From Bacteroidales bacterium (lineage in GTDB: Bacteria > Bacteroidota > Bacteroidia > Bacteroidales > UBA3663), in the NCBI GenBank assembly GCA_004557315.1, contig SFEH01000053.1, positions 1 to 14,233 of the forward strand: a DNA stretch of 14,233 nucleotides, read 5' to 3'. Position numbers and translations under genes: made by a program. The notes beneath the pieces are model-generated. The model ran no database searches, was not told the DNA's origin, and saw only the letters and a list, made by a program, of their open reading frames with translations. The number at the start of each line of letters is the position of its first letter. The first letter of the stretch is position 1. Shown one piece after another: positions 1-5,126 of this stretch.

Positions 1-166
1 TCTAAAAGTTGATTTTGAAAATGCAAATTAAAGCCTATTATTCAACACGAACATCAATCGACGTTTGTAAACTTTTAGACTTTACAGACTACTAGTTGCA
101 ATAATTTGTCAAAGTTGTCAAACTCATTTTCTATTACCGAAAACACTGACATGTCAGTTTAAATTC
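1..166. other. AT-rich non-coding stretch with small inverted and direct repeats
   Basis: No gene is supported here. A 10-bp inverted repeat has arms at 1-10 (TCTAAAAGTT) and 70-79 (AACTTTTAGA); its outer arm begins at the window edge, so it may extend further left. A 6-bp inverted repeat, TGTAAA at 66-71 and TTTACA at 81-86, lies over the right arm. A 9-bp tandem direct repeat (TTGTCAAAG/TTGTCAAAC, 8 of 9 identical) fills 106-123. These could be regulator sites for the promoter just downstream, or chance features of AT-rich DNA. Confidence 0.35.
145..158. promoter_or_regulatory. 14-bp perfect palindrome, candidate operator
   Basis: ACTGACATGTCAGT is identical to its reverse complement. It ends 8 bases before the -33 TTG (167-169) of the promoter at 167-194, a usual place for an activator or repressor dimer to bind. 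It could instead be a weak hairpin terminator of an upstream transcript, but the bases after it are only TTTAAATTC, not a clear T-run. The binding protein is unknown. Confidence 0.4.
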
Positions 167-194
167 TTGCATTTCTAAAACCTGAGTATCTTTG
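167..194 (+). promoter_or_regulatory. Bacteroidales-type promoter P1 upstream of the dipeptidase gene
   Basis: TTG at 167-169 and TATCTTTG at 187-194 are separated by 17 bases and fit the -33/-7 pattern of the Bacteroidales primary sigma factor (TTTG ... TAnnTTTG). Transcription should begin near 200, about 170 bases before the dipeptidase start codon. A second promoter lies closer to the gene, so P1 may be an additional, separately controlled one. Confidence 0.55.
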
Positions 195-200
195 CATCAG

Positions 201-263
201 GAAATAGAGAACTATTTCATCATGAACTTTGTTAAAATAATACAATCGCAACCGACAAACTGA
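201..263 (+). other. Leader of P1: 5' hairpin and 13-codon reading frame
   Basis: At the predicted start of the P1 transcript is a perfect 7-bp hairpin, GAAATAG-AGAA-CTATTTC (201-218). Four bases later an ATG at 222 opens a 13-codon frame (MNFVKIIQSQPTN, stop 261-263). The hairpin could protect the RNA 5' end or be a palindromic operator over the start site. The small frame could be a leader peptide or chance; no ribosome-site evidence favours it. Confidence 0.25.
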
Positions 264-299
264 CTCAGAGACACGTTTTATATGGCAAAAATCACATTA

Positions 300-333
300 T
301 TTGTTCGCAGTTTCAGATTATTTCCTATATTTG
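300..333 (+). promoter_or_regulatory. Bacteroidales-type promoter P2, proximal to the dipeptidase gene
   Basis: TTTG at 300-303 and TATATTTG at 326-333, 22 bases apart, are a close match to the Bacteroidales consensus. Transcription would start near 340, leaving a leader of about 29 bases before the ATG at 369. This promoter lies after the earlier in-frame ATG at 282, which argues for 369 as the real start. Confidence 0.6.
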
Positions 334-368
334 CAGGAGTTTTTTTGACAAAAGTAAAATCCAAACCT

Positions 369-1154
369 ATGAAGATTCAATTTTTTGCAGGAGCATTGCT
401 CTGCTGTATGTTCGCTTCTTGCCTCGTGGGATGCTCCAACAATGACGATTCGATAGTCATTGCTCCAGAGGCTGATGCCTCACAGTTTGTAATCCTTACG
501 GATGTCGTACCTGATGTGATTCTCGAGATCCGCTACTACAGCACCTACAACTTCATCGGCCGTCGCATCCCTGGATATGATGAGCCAATAGCCATGCTCA
601 CCCGACAGGCAGCTGATTCGCTCAAGAAGGTGAGCGACGACCTCATCAAGCAGGGCTACCGTCTGAAAATCTTCGACGGTTATCGTCCGCAGAAAGCTGT
701 TGACTACTTCATGCAATGGGCAGTGGATGCCAATGACACGCTCATGAAGCAGTATTTCTATCCCGAACTCGACAAGGCTGTGCTCGTCCCACAGGAATAT
801 ATTGCCGAAAAGTCGGGTCACACTCGTGGCAGCACCATCGACCTAACGCTCTTCGACATGGCAACAGAGAAAGAGGTGGATATGGGTTGCACCTACGACT
901 ACTTCGGCGTTGCCTCACATCCTGACGTGCAGCCAGGACAGACCATAGGAGCTTACAAGCCTATCACGCAGGAACATTATGACAATCGCATGATACTCCA
1001 GAAGGCGATGATGGATCACGGATTCAAGCCATACGACTGCGAATGGTGGCACTTCACCCTCGACAACGAGCCTTTCCCCAACACCTACTTCACCTTCCCG
1101 CTCACTCGCAAATCGCTGGAAGCGCAAGCAGGCTATTCATCGGGCAAATTTTAG
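369..1154 (+). CDS. D-alanyl-D-alanine dipeptidase, VanX/DdpX type (M15D), lipoprotein
   Basis: A zinc D,D-dipeptidase that splits D-Ala-D-Ala released from peptidoglycan or taken from outside. The frame is open from an ATG at 282, but I choose 369 (261 residues): it begins a lipoprotein signal (MKIQFFAGALL..., lipobox LVGC, acylated Cys22) and lies just after promoter P2. Numbered from 369, family hallmarks are the GYRPQ arginine (Arg106), SGHTRGSTIDLTL with zinc ligands His151 and Asp158, and CEWWH with catalytic Glu225 and zinc ligand His228. The N-terminal substrate-pocket block (LEIRYYSTYNFIGR) is also present. In a Bacteroidales commensal this is expected to serve cell-wall recycling rather than vancomycin resistance: no vanH, vanA or vanRS genes are nearby. 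The residues after the lipid Cys (SNNDD) are acidic, so the protein could be sent to the cell surface. Its 3' end overlaps the convergent carboxypeptidase gene by 18 bp. Confidence 0.88.
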   Translation: MKIQFFAGALLCCMFASCLVGCSNNDDSIVIAPEADASQFVILTDVVPDVILEIRYYSTYNFIGRRIPGYDEPIAMLTRQAADSLKKVSDDLIKQGYRLKIFDGYRPQKAVDYFMQWAVDANDTLMKQYFYPELDKAVLVPQEYIAEKSGHTRGSTIDLTLFDMATEKEVDMGCTYDYFGVASHPDVQPGQTIGAYKPITQEHYDNRMILQKAMMDHGFKPYDCEWWHFTLDNEPFPNTYFTFPLTRKSLEAQAGYSSGKF

Positions 1155-2177
1155 GCTTGCTTTATTGTCTTCGGCAACAAGGATAGCTTCGGCTCCCATG
1201 ACAAGGGGCATATTAATTCCGGCATGACCAGCCTTGAATCCGTAGGCTATAGGAATGTTGACACCAGACAGAGTGTATTTGTCAAGCATCTCCTCGATAC
1301 TTCCTATCTTGAATTCATCTCCACAGCCGGCAAAGTCACCAACGATGATTCCCTTTACCCTCGACAATGTCCCATGGATTTTGAGCGAATACATCATACG
1401 GTCGATATTTCGGGCGTTCTCTCCTATTTCTTCAACAAACAGAATGAGGTCTCCTTGCGAAGTGAAATCGTAAGGAGATCCTATCAGGGGCGTGAAGGTT
1501 GACATATTTCCTCCGACAACGACACCATGTGCCTCTCCTGTACGGTTTCTATGGGTTGTTGCAGCCCATTCATAGTCTGGCACATTTCCCAACAACAGCT
1601 CCTTTAGCATCTGATCATCATCGCTTGTTCCCCCAGTCGTTTTCAGCGAAGAGAGCATGGTGCCATGAATAGCCATCACGCCCGACGTCACAGAGTAAGA
1701 CAGTAAGGTAGTGATGTCGCTATAGCCAATAAGCCATTTAGGATTGTCCTGCACAACCGACTTGTCCAATTCCTGAAGCATCTGAATACAACCATATCCA
1801 CCACGAGTAGTCATAATAGCCTTGATACCAGATTTGGCATAAGCCCATTCAAGATCAGCTACGCGTTGTGCGGTGGTTCCTGAATATTTCTCAAGATACT
1901 GGCTACCTACATTAGGCGCAAGGACAGGAGTAAATCCCATAGCTTCGATAGCCGACATTCCCAGTTCAATAGTCTCCATGTCTGTCCAATAGGCAGGCGA
2001 AACTACGGCAATGCTGTCGCCTGGCTTGAGAAAATCAGGGCAGACGCATGGAAGGTACTCTCCCTCAGAATCGCCTGGCTGTGGTATGATTTCATCATCG
2101 CTGTCTGAGCATGCGCTCATAATCATGCAAAAGGCGCAGAGAAAAGCGCATATCCGAAAAAACATATTTCTTACCAT
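1137..2177 (-). CDS. LD-carboxypeptidase, LdcA/MccF family (S66), lipoprotein
   Basis: A serine peptidase of the family that removes the terminal D-Ala from murein tetrapeptides (LdcA) or cleaves related peptide conjugates (MccF). The 346-residue protein has an N-terminal lipoprotein signal with lipobox MSAC (Cys23) followed by SDSDDE. The catalytic set is visible: nucleophile Ser153 in IGYSDIT, Glu249/Glu250 in LFVEEIGE, and His318 in GFKAGHAGINMP. The family's GDSIAVVSPA start (53-62) and TTRGGYG block (123-129) are also present. Bacterial LdcA is usually cytoplasmic, whereas this one is exported and lipid-anchored, with an acidic stretch that resembles the Bacteroidota surface-export signal. 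Start: ATG at 2177 or, five residues in, at 2165; the promoter at 2194-2227 leaves only about 10 bases of leader for the first. Muropeptide trimming is likely; a self-immunity role as for MccF is less so. Confidence 0.87.
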   Translation of the reverse strand: MVRNMFFRICAFLCAFCMIMSACSDSDDEIIPQPGDSEGEYLPCVCPDFLKPGDSIAVVSPAYWTDMETIELGMSAIEAMGFTPVLAPNVGSQYLEKYSGTTAQRVADLEWAYAKSGIKAIMTTRGGYGCIQMLQELDKSVVQDNPKWLIGYSDITTLLSYSVTSGVMAIHGTMLSSLKTTGGTSDDDQMLKELLLGNVPDYEWAATTHRNRTGEAHGVVVGGNMSTFTPLIGSPYDFTSQGDLILFVEEIGENARNIDRMMYSLKIHGTLSRVKGIIVGDFAGCGDEFKIGSIEEMLDKYTLSGVNIPIAYGFKAGHAGINMPLVMGAEAILVAEDNKASLKFAR

Positions 2178-2193
2178 TTATTCATTTTTTTTG

Positions 2194-2227
2194 CAAAAAT
2201 AAGCAATAAACGATAATAATACGCAAA
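2194..2227 (-). promoter_or_regulatory. Bacteroidales-type promoter for the LD-carboxypeptidase gene
   Basis: Read on the minus strand, TTTG (2227-2224) and TATTTTTG (2201-2194) are 22 bases apart. Transcription would begin near 2187, so the mRNA is almost leaderless with respect to the ATG at 2177. This promoter diverges from the thiamin operon promoter about 130 bases away. Confidence 0.5.
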
Positions 2228-2246
2228 TAATGCATAAAAAAAACGA

Positions 2247-2291
2247 TAACCAGCACAGGTTAATTGATAATTCGCTATATATTGTTATCAA
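2247..2291. repeat. Inverted repeats in the divergent control region
   Basis: TTGATAA (2264-2270) and TTATCAA (2285-2291) form a 7-bp inverted repeat with a 14-base spacer. A 5-bp hairpin, TAACC-AGCACA-GGTTA, sits beside it at 2247-2262. Both lie between the two divergent promoters and could bind a regulator. The arms are short and AT-rich, so chance is a real possibility. I see nothing else in 2228-2358. Confidence 0.25.
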
Positions 2292-2358
2292 AAAAATGCC
2301 CGACTTACCATTTTTACAACGTAATTAGAATGTTTTTTAGCAAAAACTATGTCAGAAA

Positions 2359-2390
2359 TTTGGAAAAATGTTGAGAAAGATGTACTTTTG
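2359..2390 (+). promoter_or_regulatory. Bacteroidales-type promoter of the thiamin operon
   Basis: TTTG at 2359-2362 and TACTTTTG at 2383-2390 are separated by 20 bases and match the primary sigma pattern. The transcript should start near 2397, immediately before the TPP aptamer, so the riboswitch is the first element of the RNA. Confidence 0.65.
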
Positions 2391-2401
2391 CAGTATCGAA
2401 C

Positions 2402-2479
2402 ATCAAAAGGGTGCCCCAAAGTAGGGGCTGAGATTATACCTTCATACCTGATGCAGTTAATACTGCCGTAGGGATTGAG
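2402..2479 (+). ncRNA. TPP riboswitch (THI element) aptamer
   Basis: This RNA domain binds thiamin diphosphate and controls the thi operon that follows. Elements seen in order: P1 by TCAA (2403-2406) with TTGA (2475-2478); P2 by GGGT (2409-2412) with ACCT (2438-2441), one G-U pair; P3 by GCCCC (2413-2417) with GGGGC (2424-2428); the invariant pyrimidine-binding CTGAGA (2428-2433); the ACCTGATG block (2446-2453); P5 by GCAG (2453-2456) with CTGC (2463-2466); and the closing CGTAGGGA (2467-2474), whose AGGG pairs with CCT of P4. It closely resembles the well-studied E. coli thiM and thiC elements. Its place, between promoter and thiD, is the expected one. Confidence 0.96.
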
Positions 2480-2556
2480 TCGTATTTCATTTCCGTATCA
2501 TCCTAATTTAGGAGGCACCAGATATTCTGAATATTGACAACTATAAAAAGGTGCCT
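2480..2556 (+). promoter_or_regulatory. Expression platform of the TPP riboswitch, likely translational
   Basis: AGGCACC (2513-2519) is perfectly complementary to GGTGCCT (2550-2556), which lies directly against the thiD ATG at 2557. That 7-bp stem would bury the ribosome landing site. The same GGCACC can instead pair with GGTGCC (2410-2415) inside the aptamer, where P2/P3 form when TPP is bound. So TPP-bound RNA should release AGGCACC to mask the start, and TPP-free RNA should hold it away. No hairpin followed by a T-run is visible, which argues against a terminator. A small TCCTA-ATT-TAGGA hairpin (2501-2513) sits beside the switch arm. Confidence 0.6.
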
Positions 2557-3366
2557 ATGAGACAATATCACAGAGTTTTGACCATCGCAGGAAGTGACAG
2601 CGGAGGAGGTGCTGGCATTCAGGCTGATATAAAGACAATATCGGCATTGGGGTGCTATGCAGCCAGTGCTATCACGGCTATTACTGTGCAGAACACCTTG
2701 GGAGTGGAAGGCGTGCATGCCGTACCTGTGCCTATAGTCGAAGGACAGATCGAGGCTGTGCTTGGCGACATCGGGGCTGATGCCGTGAAGATCGGAATGT
2801 TGCAGTCGGCCGAGATTGTCGGTTGCATCGCCAGGAAGATCAGGGAGCACGGAATCAGGAATGTGGTGCTCGACCCGGTGATGGTTTCGACAAGCGGACA
2901 CCGACTGATTGAGGAAGAAGCCATCGATGCTCTGTGTCGCGAACTGATACCCTTGGCTCGTGTACTCACTCCCAATATCCCTGAAGCTGAGATACTGCTT
3001 GGCGGACAGCAACTCGCCAACCAGCAATCGCTGCCCGAAGCTGCTCGCCAACTGGCAAAGCGGTTCGGAGTGTCGGTGCTGCTGAAAGCAGGTCATCTCA
3101 CCGAAGAACGATTGGTCGATTACTTCTATGACGCAGAGCTGGACGAGATGTCGGAACTTCCATCGGTGCGCATTCACACACGCAACACCCACGGCACAGG
3201 CTGCACCATGTCGTCGGCCTTCGCATCATTGCTCGCTCAGGGCAAGTCGCTCAAAGAGGCAGCGGCAGGTGCAAAGGATTATATCAACAAAGCCATCATA
3301 GCAGGTGCAGATTATGAGATAGGCCACGGACATGGACCCGTGGATCATTTCTATATGAACAGATAA
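2557..3366 (+). CDS. thiD: Hydroxymethylpyrimidine kinase / phosphomethylpyrimidine kinase
   Basis: Phosphorylates 4-amino-5-hydroxymethyl-2-methylpyrimidine (HMP) and then HMP-P to give HMP-PP, the pyrimidine substrate of ThiE. The 269-residue protein is a full-length ribokinase-fold ThiD: LTIAGSDSGGGAGIQAD at 7-23 (substrate and glycine-rich region), VKIGMLQ at 77-83, VVLDPVMVSTSG at 103-114, LTPNIPEAE at 137-145, and THGTGCT at 211-217, with the GTGC anion hole and active-site Cys216. The frame is open two codons upstream from a GTG at 2551. I prefer the ATG at 2557 because those codons are part of the riboswitch sequestering arm and ThiD proteins begin here. It is the first gene after the riboswitch, so its translation start is the direct target of TPP control. 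It stands alone, without a fused ThiE or ThiN domain. Confidence 0.96.
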   Translation: MRQYHRVLTIAGSDSGGGAGIQADIKTISALGCYAASAITAITVQNTLGVEGVHAVPVPIVEGQIEAVLGDIGADAVKIGMLQSAEIVGCIARKIREHGIRNVVLDPVMVSTSGHRLIEEEAIDALCRELIPLARVLTPNIPEAEILLGGQQLANQQSLPEAARQLAKRFGVSVLLKAGHLTEERLVDYFYDAELDEMSELPSVRIHTRNTHGTGCTMSSAFASLLAQGKSLKEAAAGAKDYINKAIIAGADYEIGHGHGPVDHFYMNR

Positions 3367-3379
3367 ACTATTGATAATT

Positions 3380-3577
3380 ATGACAATACAGATAAACAAC
3401 AAGGCAACAGAGACAAAGGCAAGCAACATTGCCGAATTAGCAACCGAATTAGGATTGCCACAGAAGGGCGTGGCTATTGCAGTGGCAAACACCATGGTGC
3501 CTCGCGAGGAGTGGGAAACTACGGCTCTGGAAGAAGGTGCAAGTGTGGTAATCATCAAGGCTGCCTTCGGTGGCTAA
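3380..3577 (+). CDS. thiS: Sulfur carrier protein ThiS
   Basis: A 65-residue ubiquitin-like protein that carries sulfur as a C-terminal thiocarboxylate to ThiG for thiazole formation. It begins with the beta-strand MTIQINNK and ends in AAFGG, the terminal Gly-Gly that ThiF adenylylates. The LGLPQKGVAIAVANTMVPREEW region is the usual ThiS middle. Length matches the family (about 66). The frame also contains a TTG three codons earlier (3371), but the ATG at 3380 gives the normal N-terminus. It follows thiD by 13 bases. The next gene is separated by a spacer filled with an 8-bp tandem repeat. Confidence 0.94.
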   Translation: MTIQINNKATETKASNIAELATELGLPQKGVAIAVANTMVPREEWETTALEEGASVVIIKAAFGG

Positions 3578-3580
3578 CAC

Positions 3581-3620
3581 CTTCACATCTTAACATCTTA
3601 ACATCTTCACATCTTCACAC
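3581..3620. repeat. Five tandem copies of an 8-bp unit between thiS and thiE
   Basis: The spacer is five consecutive octamers: CTTCACAT, CTTAACAT, CTTAACAT, CTTCACAT, CTTCACAC. They differ only at the fourth base, or at the last base in copy five. The array ends four bases before the thiE ATG. Copy number could change by slippage; as the array lies outside both genes this would alter spacing, not reading frame. It is seen directly; a function is inference. Confidence 0.85.
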
Positions 3621-3624
3621 CAAA

Positions 3625-4254
3625 ATGGTTCAGTTCATATCACATTATACAGAGCAATACAGCTATCTCGACTCCATCAGATTGGCTCTCGATGGCGGCT
3701 GCCAATGGGTTCAGCTGCGAATGAAAGAAGCCTCGGACGAAGATTTCCTGCGCATTGGTCAGGAAGTGAGAAAGCTGTGCGAAAGGTACAAGGCAACATT
3801 CATTGTCGATGACCATGTGGAGCTGGTCAGAGAGATTGGAGCCGACGGTGTGCATCTCGGCAAGAAAGACATGCCGGTGGCTGAGGCTCGAAAGATCTTG
3901 GGCGATGGGATGATAATTGGCGGCACAGCCAACACCTTCGACGATGTGAGGATGCACTATGAGGCATCGGCCAACTACATCGGCTGCGGACCTTTCCGCT
4001 TCACCACAACCAAGCAGGGGCTGGCTCCTGTTCTCGGACTTGAAGGCTACCGAAGCATAGTGTCGCAGATGAAGGCAGAGGGCATTGGCTTGCCTATCGT
4101 AGCCATTGGAGGCATCACAGCCGACGACATCCCAGCCATCATGCAGACAGGCGTCACGGGAATAGCCATATCGGGAACAGTGCTCAGAGCTGACAATCCT
4201 GTTGAGGAGATGAAGAGGCTGATAAGGCTCGCTGATGGACAGATGTCTTTATGA
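3625..4254 (+). CDS. thiE: Thiamin phosphate synthase
   Basis: Joins HMP-PP and the thiazole phosphate to make thiamin monophosphate, releasing pyrophosphate. The 209-residue TIM-barrel protein has the family blocks in order: VQLRMKE (29-35), FIVDDHVEL (59-67) with the metal-binding acidic pair, ADGVHLGKKDMP (73-84) with the second acidic ligand Asp82, IGGTANT (98-104), YIGCGPFRFTTTKQ (118-131) for the phosphates, and PIVAIGGI (157-164). The frame is open as far back as 3511 inside thiS, but those codons would translate the tandem repeat; the ATG at 3625 starts at the normal ThiE N-terminus. A second, diverged ThiE-like gene closes the operon at 8695; this copy keeps the catalytic features and should be the working synthase. 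Confidence 0.94.
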   Translation: MVQFISHYTEQYSYLDSIRLALDGGCQWVQLRMKEASDEDFLRIGQEVRKLCERYKATFIVDDHVELVREIGADGVHLGKKDMPVAEARKILGDGMIIGGTANTFDDVRMHYEASANYIGCGPFRFTTTKQGLAPVLGLEGYRSIVSQMKAEGIGLPIVAIGGITADDIPAIMQTGVTGIAISGTVLRADNPVEEMKRLIRLADGQMSL

Positions 4255-4307
4255 CATAGACTCGGAGCAACAACATACAATAGTAAATTTTTATATATAA
4301 CAATAAT

Positions 4308-5087
4308 ATGGAACAAAAGAAACTTATCATTGCAGGACGTGAGTTCAATTCGCGTCTTTTCTTGGGTACAGGCAAGTTTAACGACAACGACGTGATGGCT
4401 CGTGCCATCGAGGCTTCGGGCACAGAGATGGTGACCGTGGCTATGAAGCGCATCGAACTTGCTGACCAGCAAGATGACCTGCTGACTCACGTCACCAAGA
4501 ACCCTAACATACAGTTGCTCCCTAATACGAGCGGCGTGCGCAATGCCGAAGAGGCTGTCTTTGCGGCACAGATGGCTCGCGAGGCTTTCGGCACCAACTG
4601 GCTGAAGCTTGAGATTCACCCAGATCCACGCTATCTGTTGCCCGACTCAATCGAGACTCTCAAGGCAACAGAGCAGCTCGTGAAGCTCGGCTTCGTGGTG
4701 CTGCCTTACTGTCAGGCTGACCCAACTTTGTGCAAGCATCTTGAAGAGGCTGGTGCTGCGACAGTCATGCCATTGGCTGCGCCTATCGGCACTAACAAGG
4801 GATTGCGAATGAAGGACTTCCTACAGATTATCATTGAGCAGGCTACTGTGCCAGTAGTGGTCGATGCAGGTATTGGTGCTCCAAGCCATGCAGCTGAAGC
4901 AATGGAGATGGGTGCCGACTGCTGTCTGGTCAACACTGCAATTGCCGTTGCAGGCGACCCTGTGCAGATGGCCGTTGCATTCAAGGAAGCAGTGGTTGCC
5001 GGACGTCGCGCCTACGAGGCAGGCCTTGGCGCAATCTCTGACTGTGCCGAAGCAAGCAGTCCGCTCACAGCATTCCTCAACATGTAA
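4308..5087 (+). CDS. thiG: Thiazole synthase ThiG
   Basis: Forms the thiazole phosphate ring from deoxyxylulose 5-phosphate, ThiS thiocarboxylate and dehydroglycine. At 259 residues it is full length. The Schiff-base lysine is Lys100 in NWLKLEIHPD. Other family signatures are SRLFLGTGKF (15-24), LPNTSGVRNAEEA (71-83), VLPYCQADP (131-139), AAPIGTNKGL (157-166), VVVDAGIGAPSHA (183-195) with Asp186, and NTAIAVAGDP (209-218). It uses dehydroglycine from ThiH, encoded in the same operon. The spacer from thiE is 53 bases and ends in an AT-rich stretch (ATATATAACAATAAT) just before the ATG, a usual Bacteroidales translation start without a Shine-Dalgarno sequence. Confidence 0.97.
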   Translation: MEQKKLIIAGREFNSRLFLGTGKFNDNDVMARAIEASGTEMVTVAMKRIELADQQDDLLTHVTKNPNIQLLPNTSGVRNAEEAVFAAQMAREAFGTNWLKLEIHPDPRYLLPDSIETLKATEQLVKLGFVVLPYCQADPTLCKHLEEAGAATVMPLAAPIGTNKGLRMKDFLQIIIEQATVPVVVDAGIGAPSHAAEAMEMGADCCLVNTAIAVAGDPVQMAVAFKEAVVAGRRAYEAGLGAISDCAEASSPLTAFLNM

Positions 5088-5113
5088 TCATTGTCAACAA
5101 TCATTATCAACAA
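5088..5113. repeat. Two tandem copies of a 13-bp unit between thiG and thiC
   Basis: TCATTGTCAACAA (5088-5100) and TCATTATCAACAA (5101-5113) match at 12 of 13 positions. They begin directly after the thiG stop and fill most of the 39-base spacer before thiC. A third start of the unit (TCA) follows. No role is evident. Confidence 0.7.
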
Positions 5114-5126
5114 TCACATCAGAAAA

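Noticed and set aside
369..1154. Vancomycin-resistance determinant, because of the VanX-type dipeptidase
   Set aside because: No vanH, ligase or two-component genes are present, the protein is an exported lipoprotein, and Bacteroidales resist vancomycin by their outer membrane; wall recycling explains it better.
2551..2556. GTG at 2551 as thiD start
   Set aside because: The ATG two codons later gives the usual N-terminus, and the GTG falls in the sequestering stem.
2510..2560. Perfect Shine-Dalgarno AGGAGG (2510-2515) with in-frame ATT/CTG codons at 2524/2527, or a TTG at 2534 opening an 8-codon frame that ends in ATGA over the thiD start
   Set aside because: Bacteroidales rarely use Shine-Dalgarno pairing, ATT and CTG starts are rare, the TTG is 18 bases away, and the same bases are better explained as the riboswitch arm. 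Noted because the ATGA overlap is suggestive.
2503..3192. 229-codon minus-strand frame covering the riboswitch platform and thiD
   Set aside because: Antisense shadow of thiD; its 3' end runs into the regulatory region and no domain is seen.
3324..3343. CCACGG/CCGTGG inverted repeat near the end of thiD as a possible terminator
   Set aside because: It lies in conserved coding sequence and has only ATCATTT after it, no T-run; the operon clearly continues.
3581..3620. CRISPR-like array
   Set aside because: Units are 8 bp and directly contiguous, with no spacers and no cas genes.
3511..3624. Extension of thiE back into thiS
   Set aside because: The added residues come from thiS in another frame and from the octamer repeat; ThiE proteins begin at the 3625 methionine.
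5091..5126. TTG at 5091 as thiC start
   Set aside because: The added 12 residues would translate the 13-bp repeat; an A-rich site precedes the ATG at 5127.
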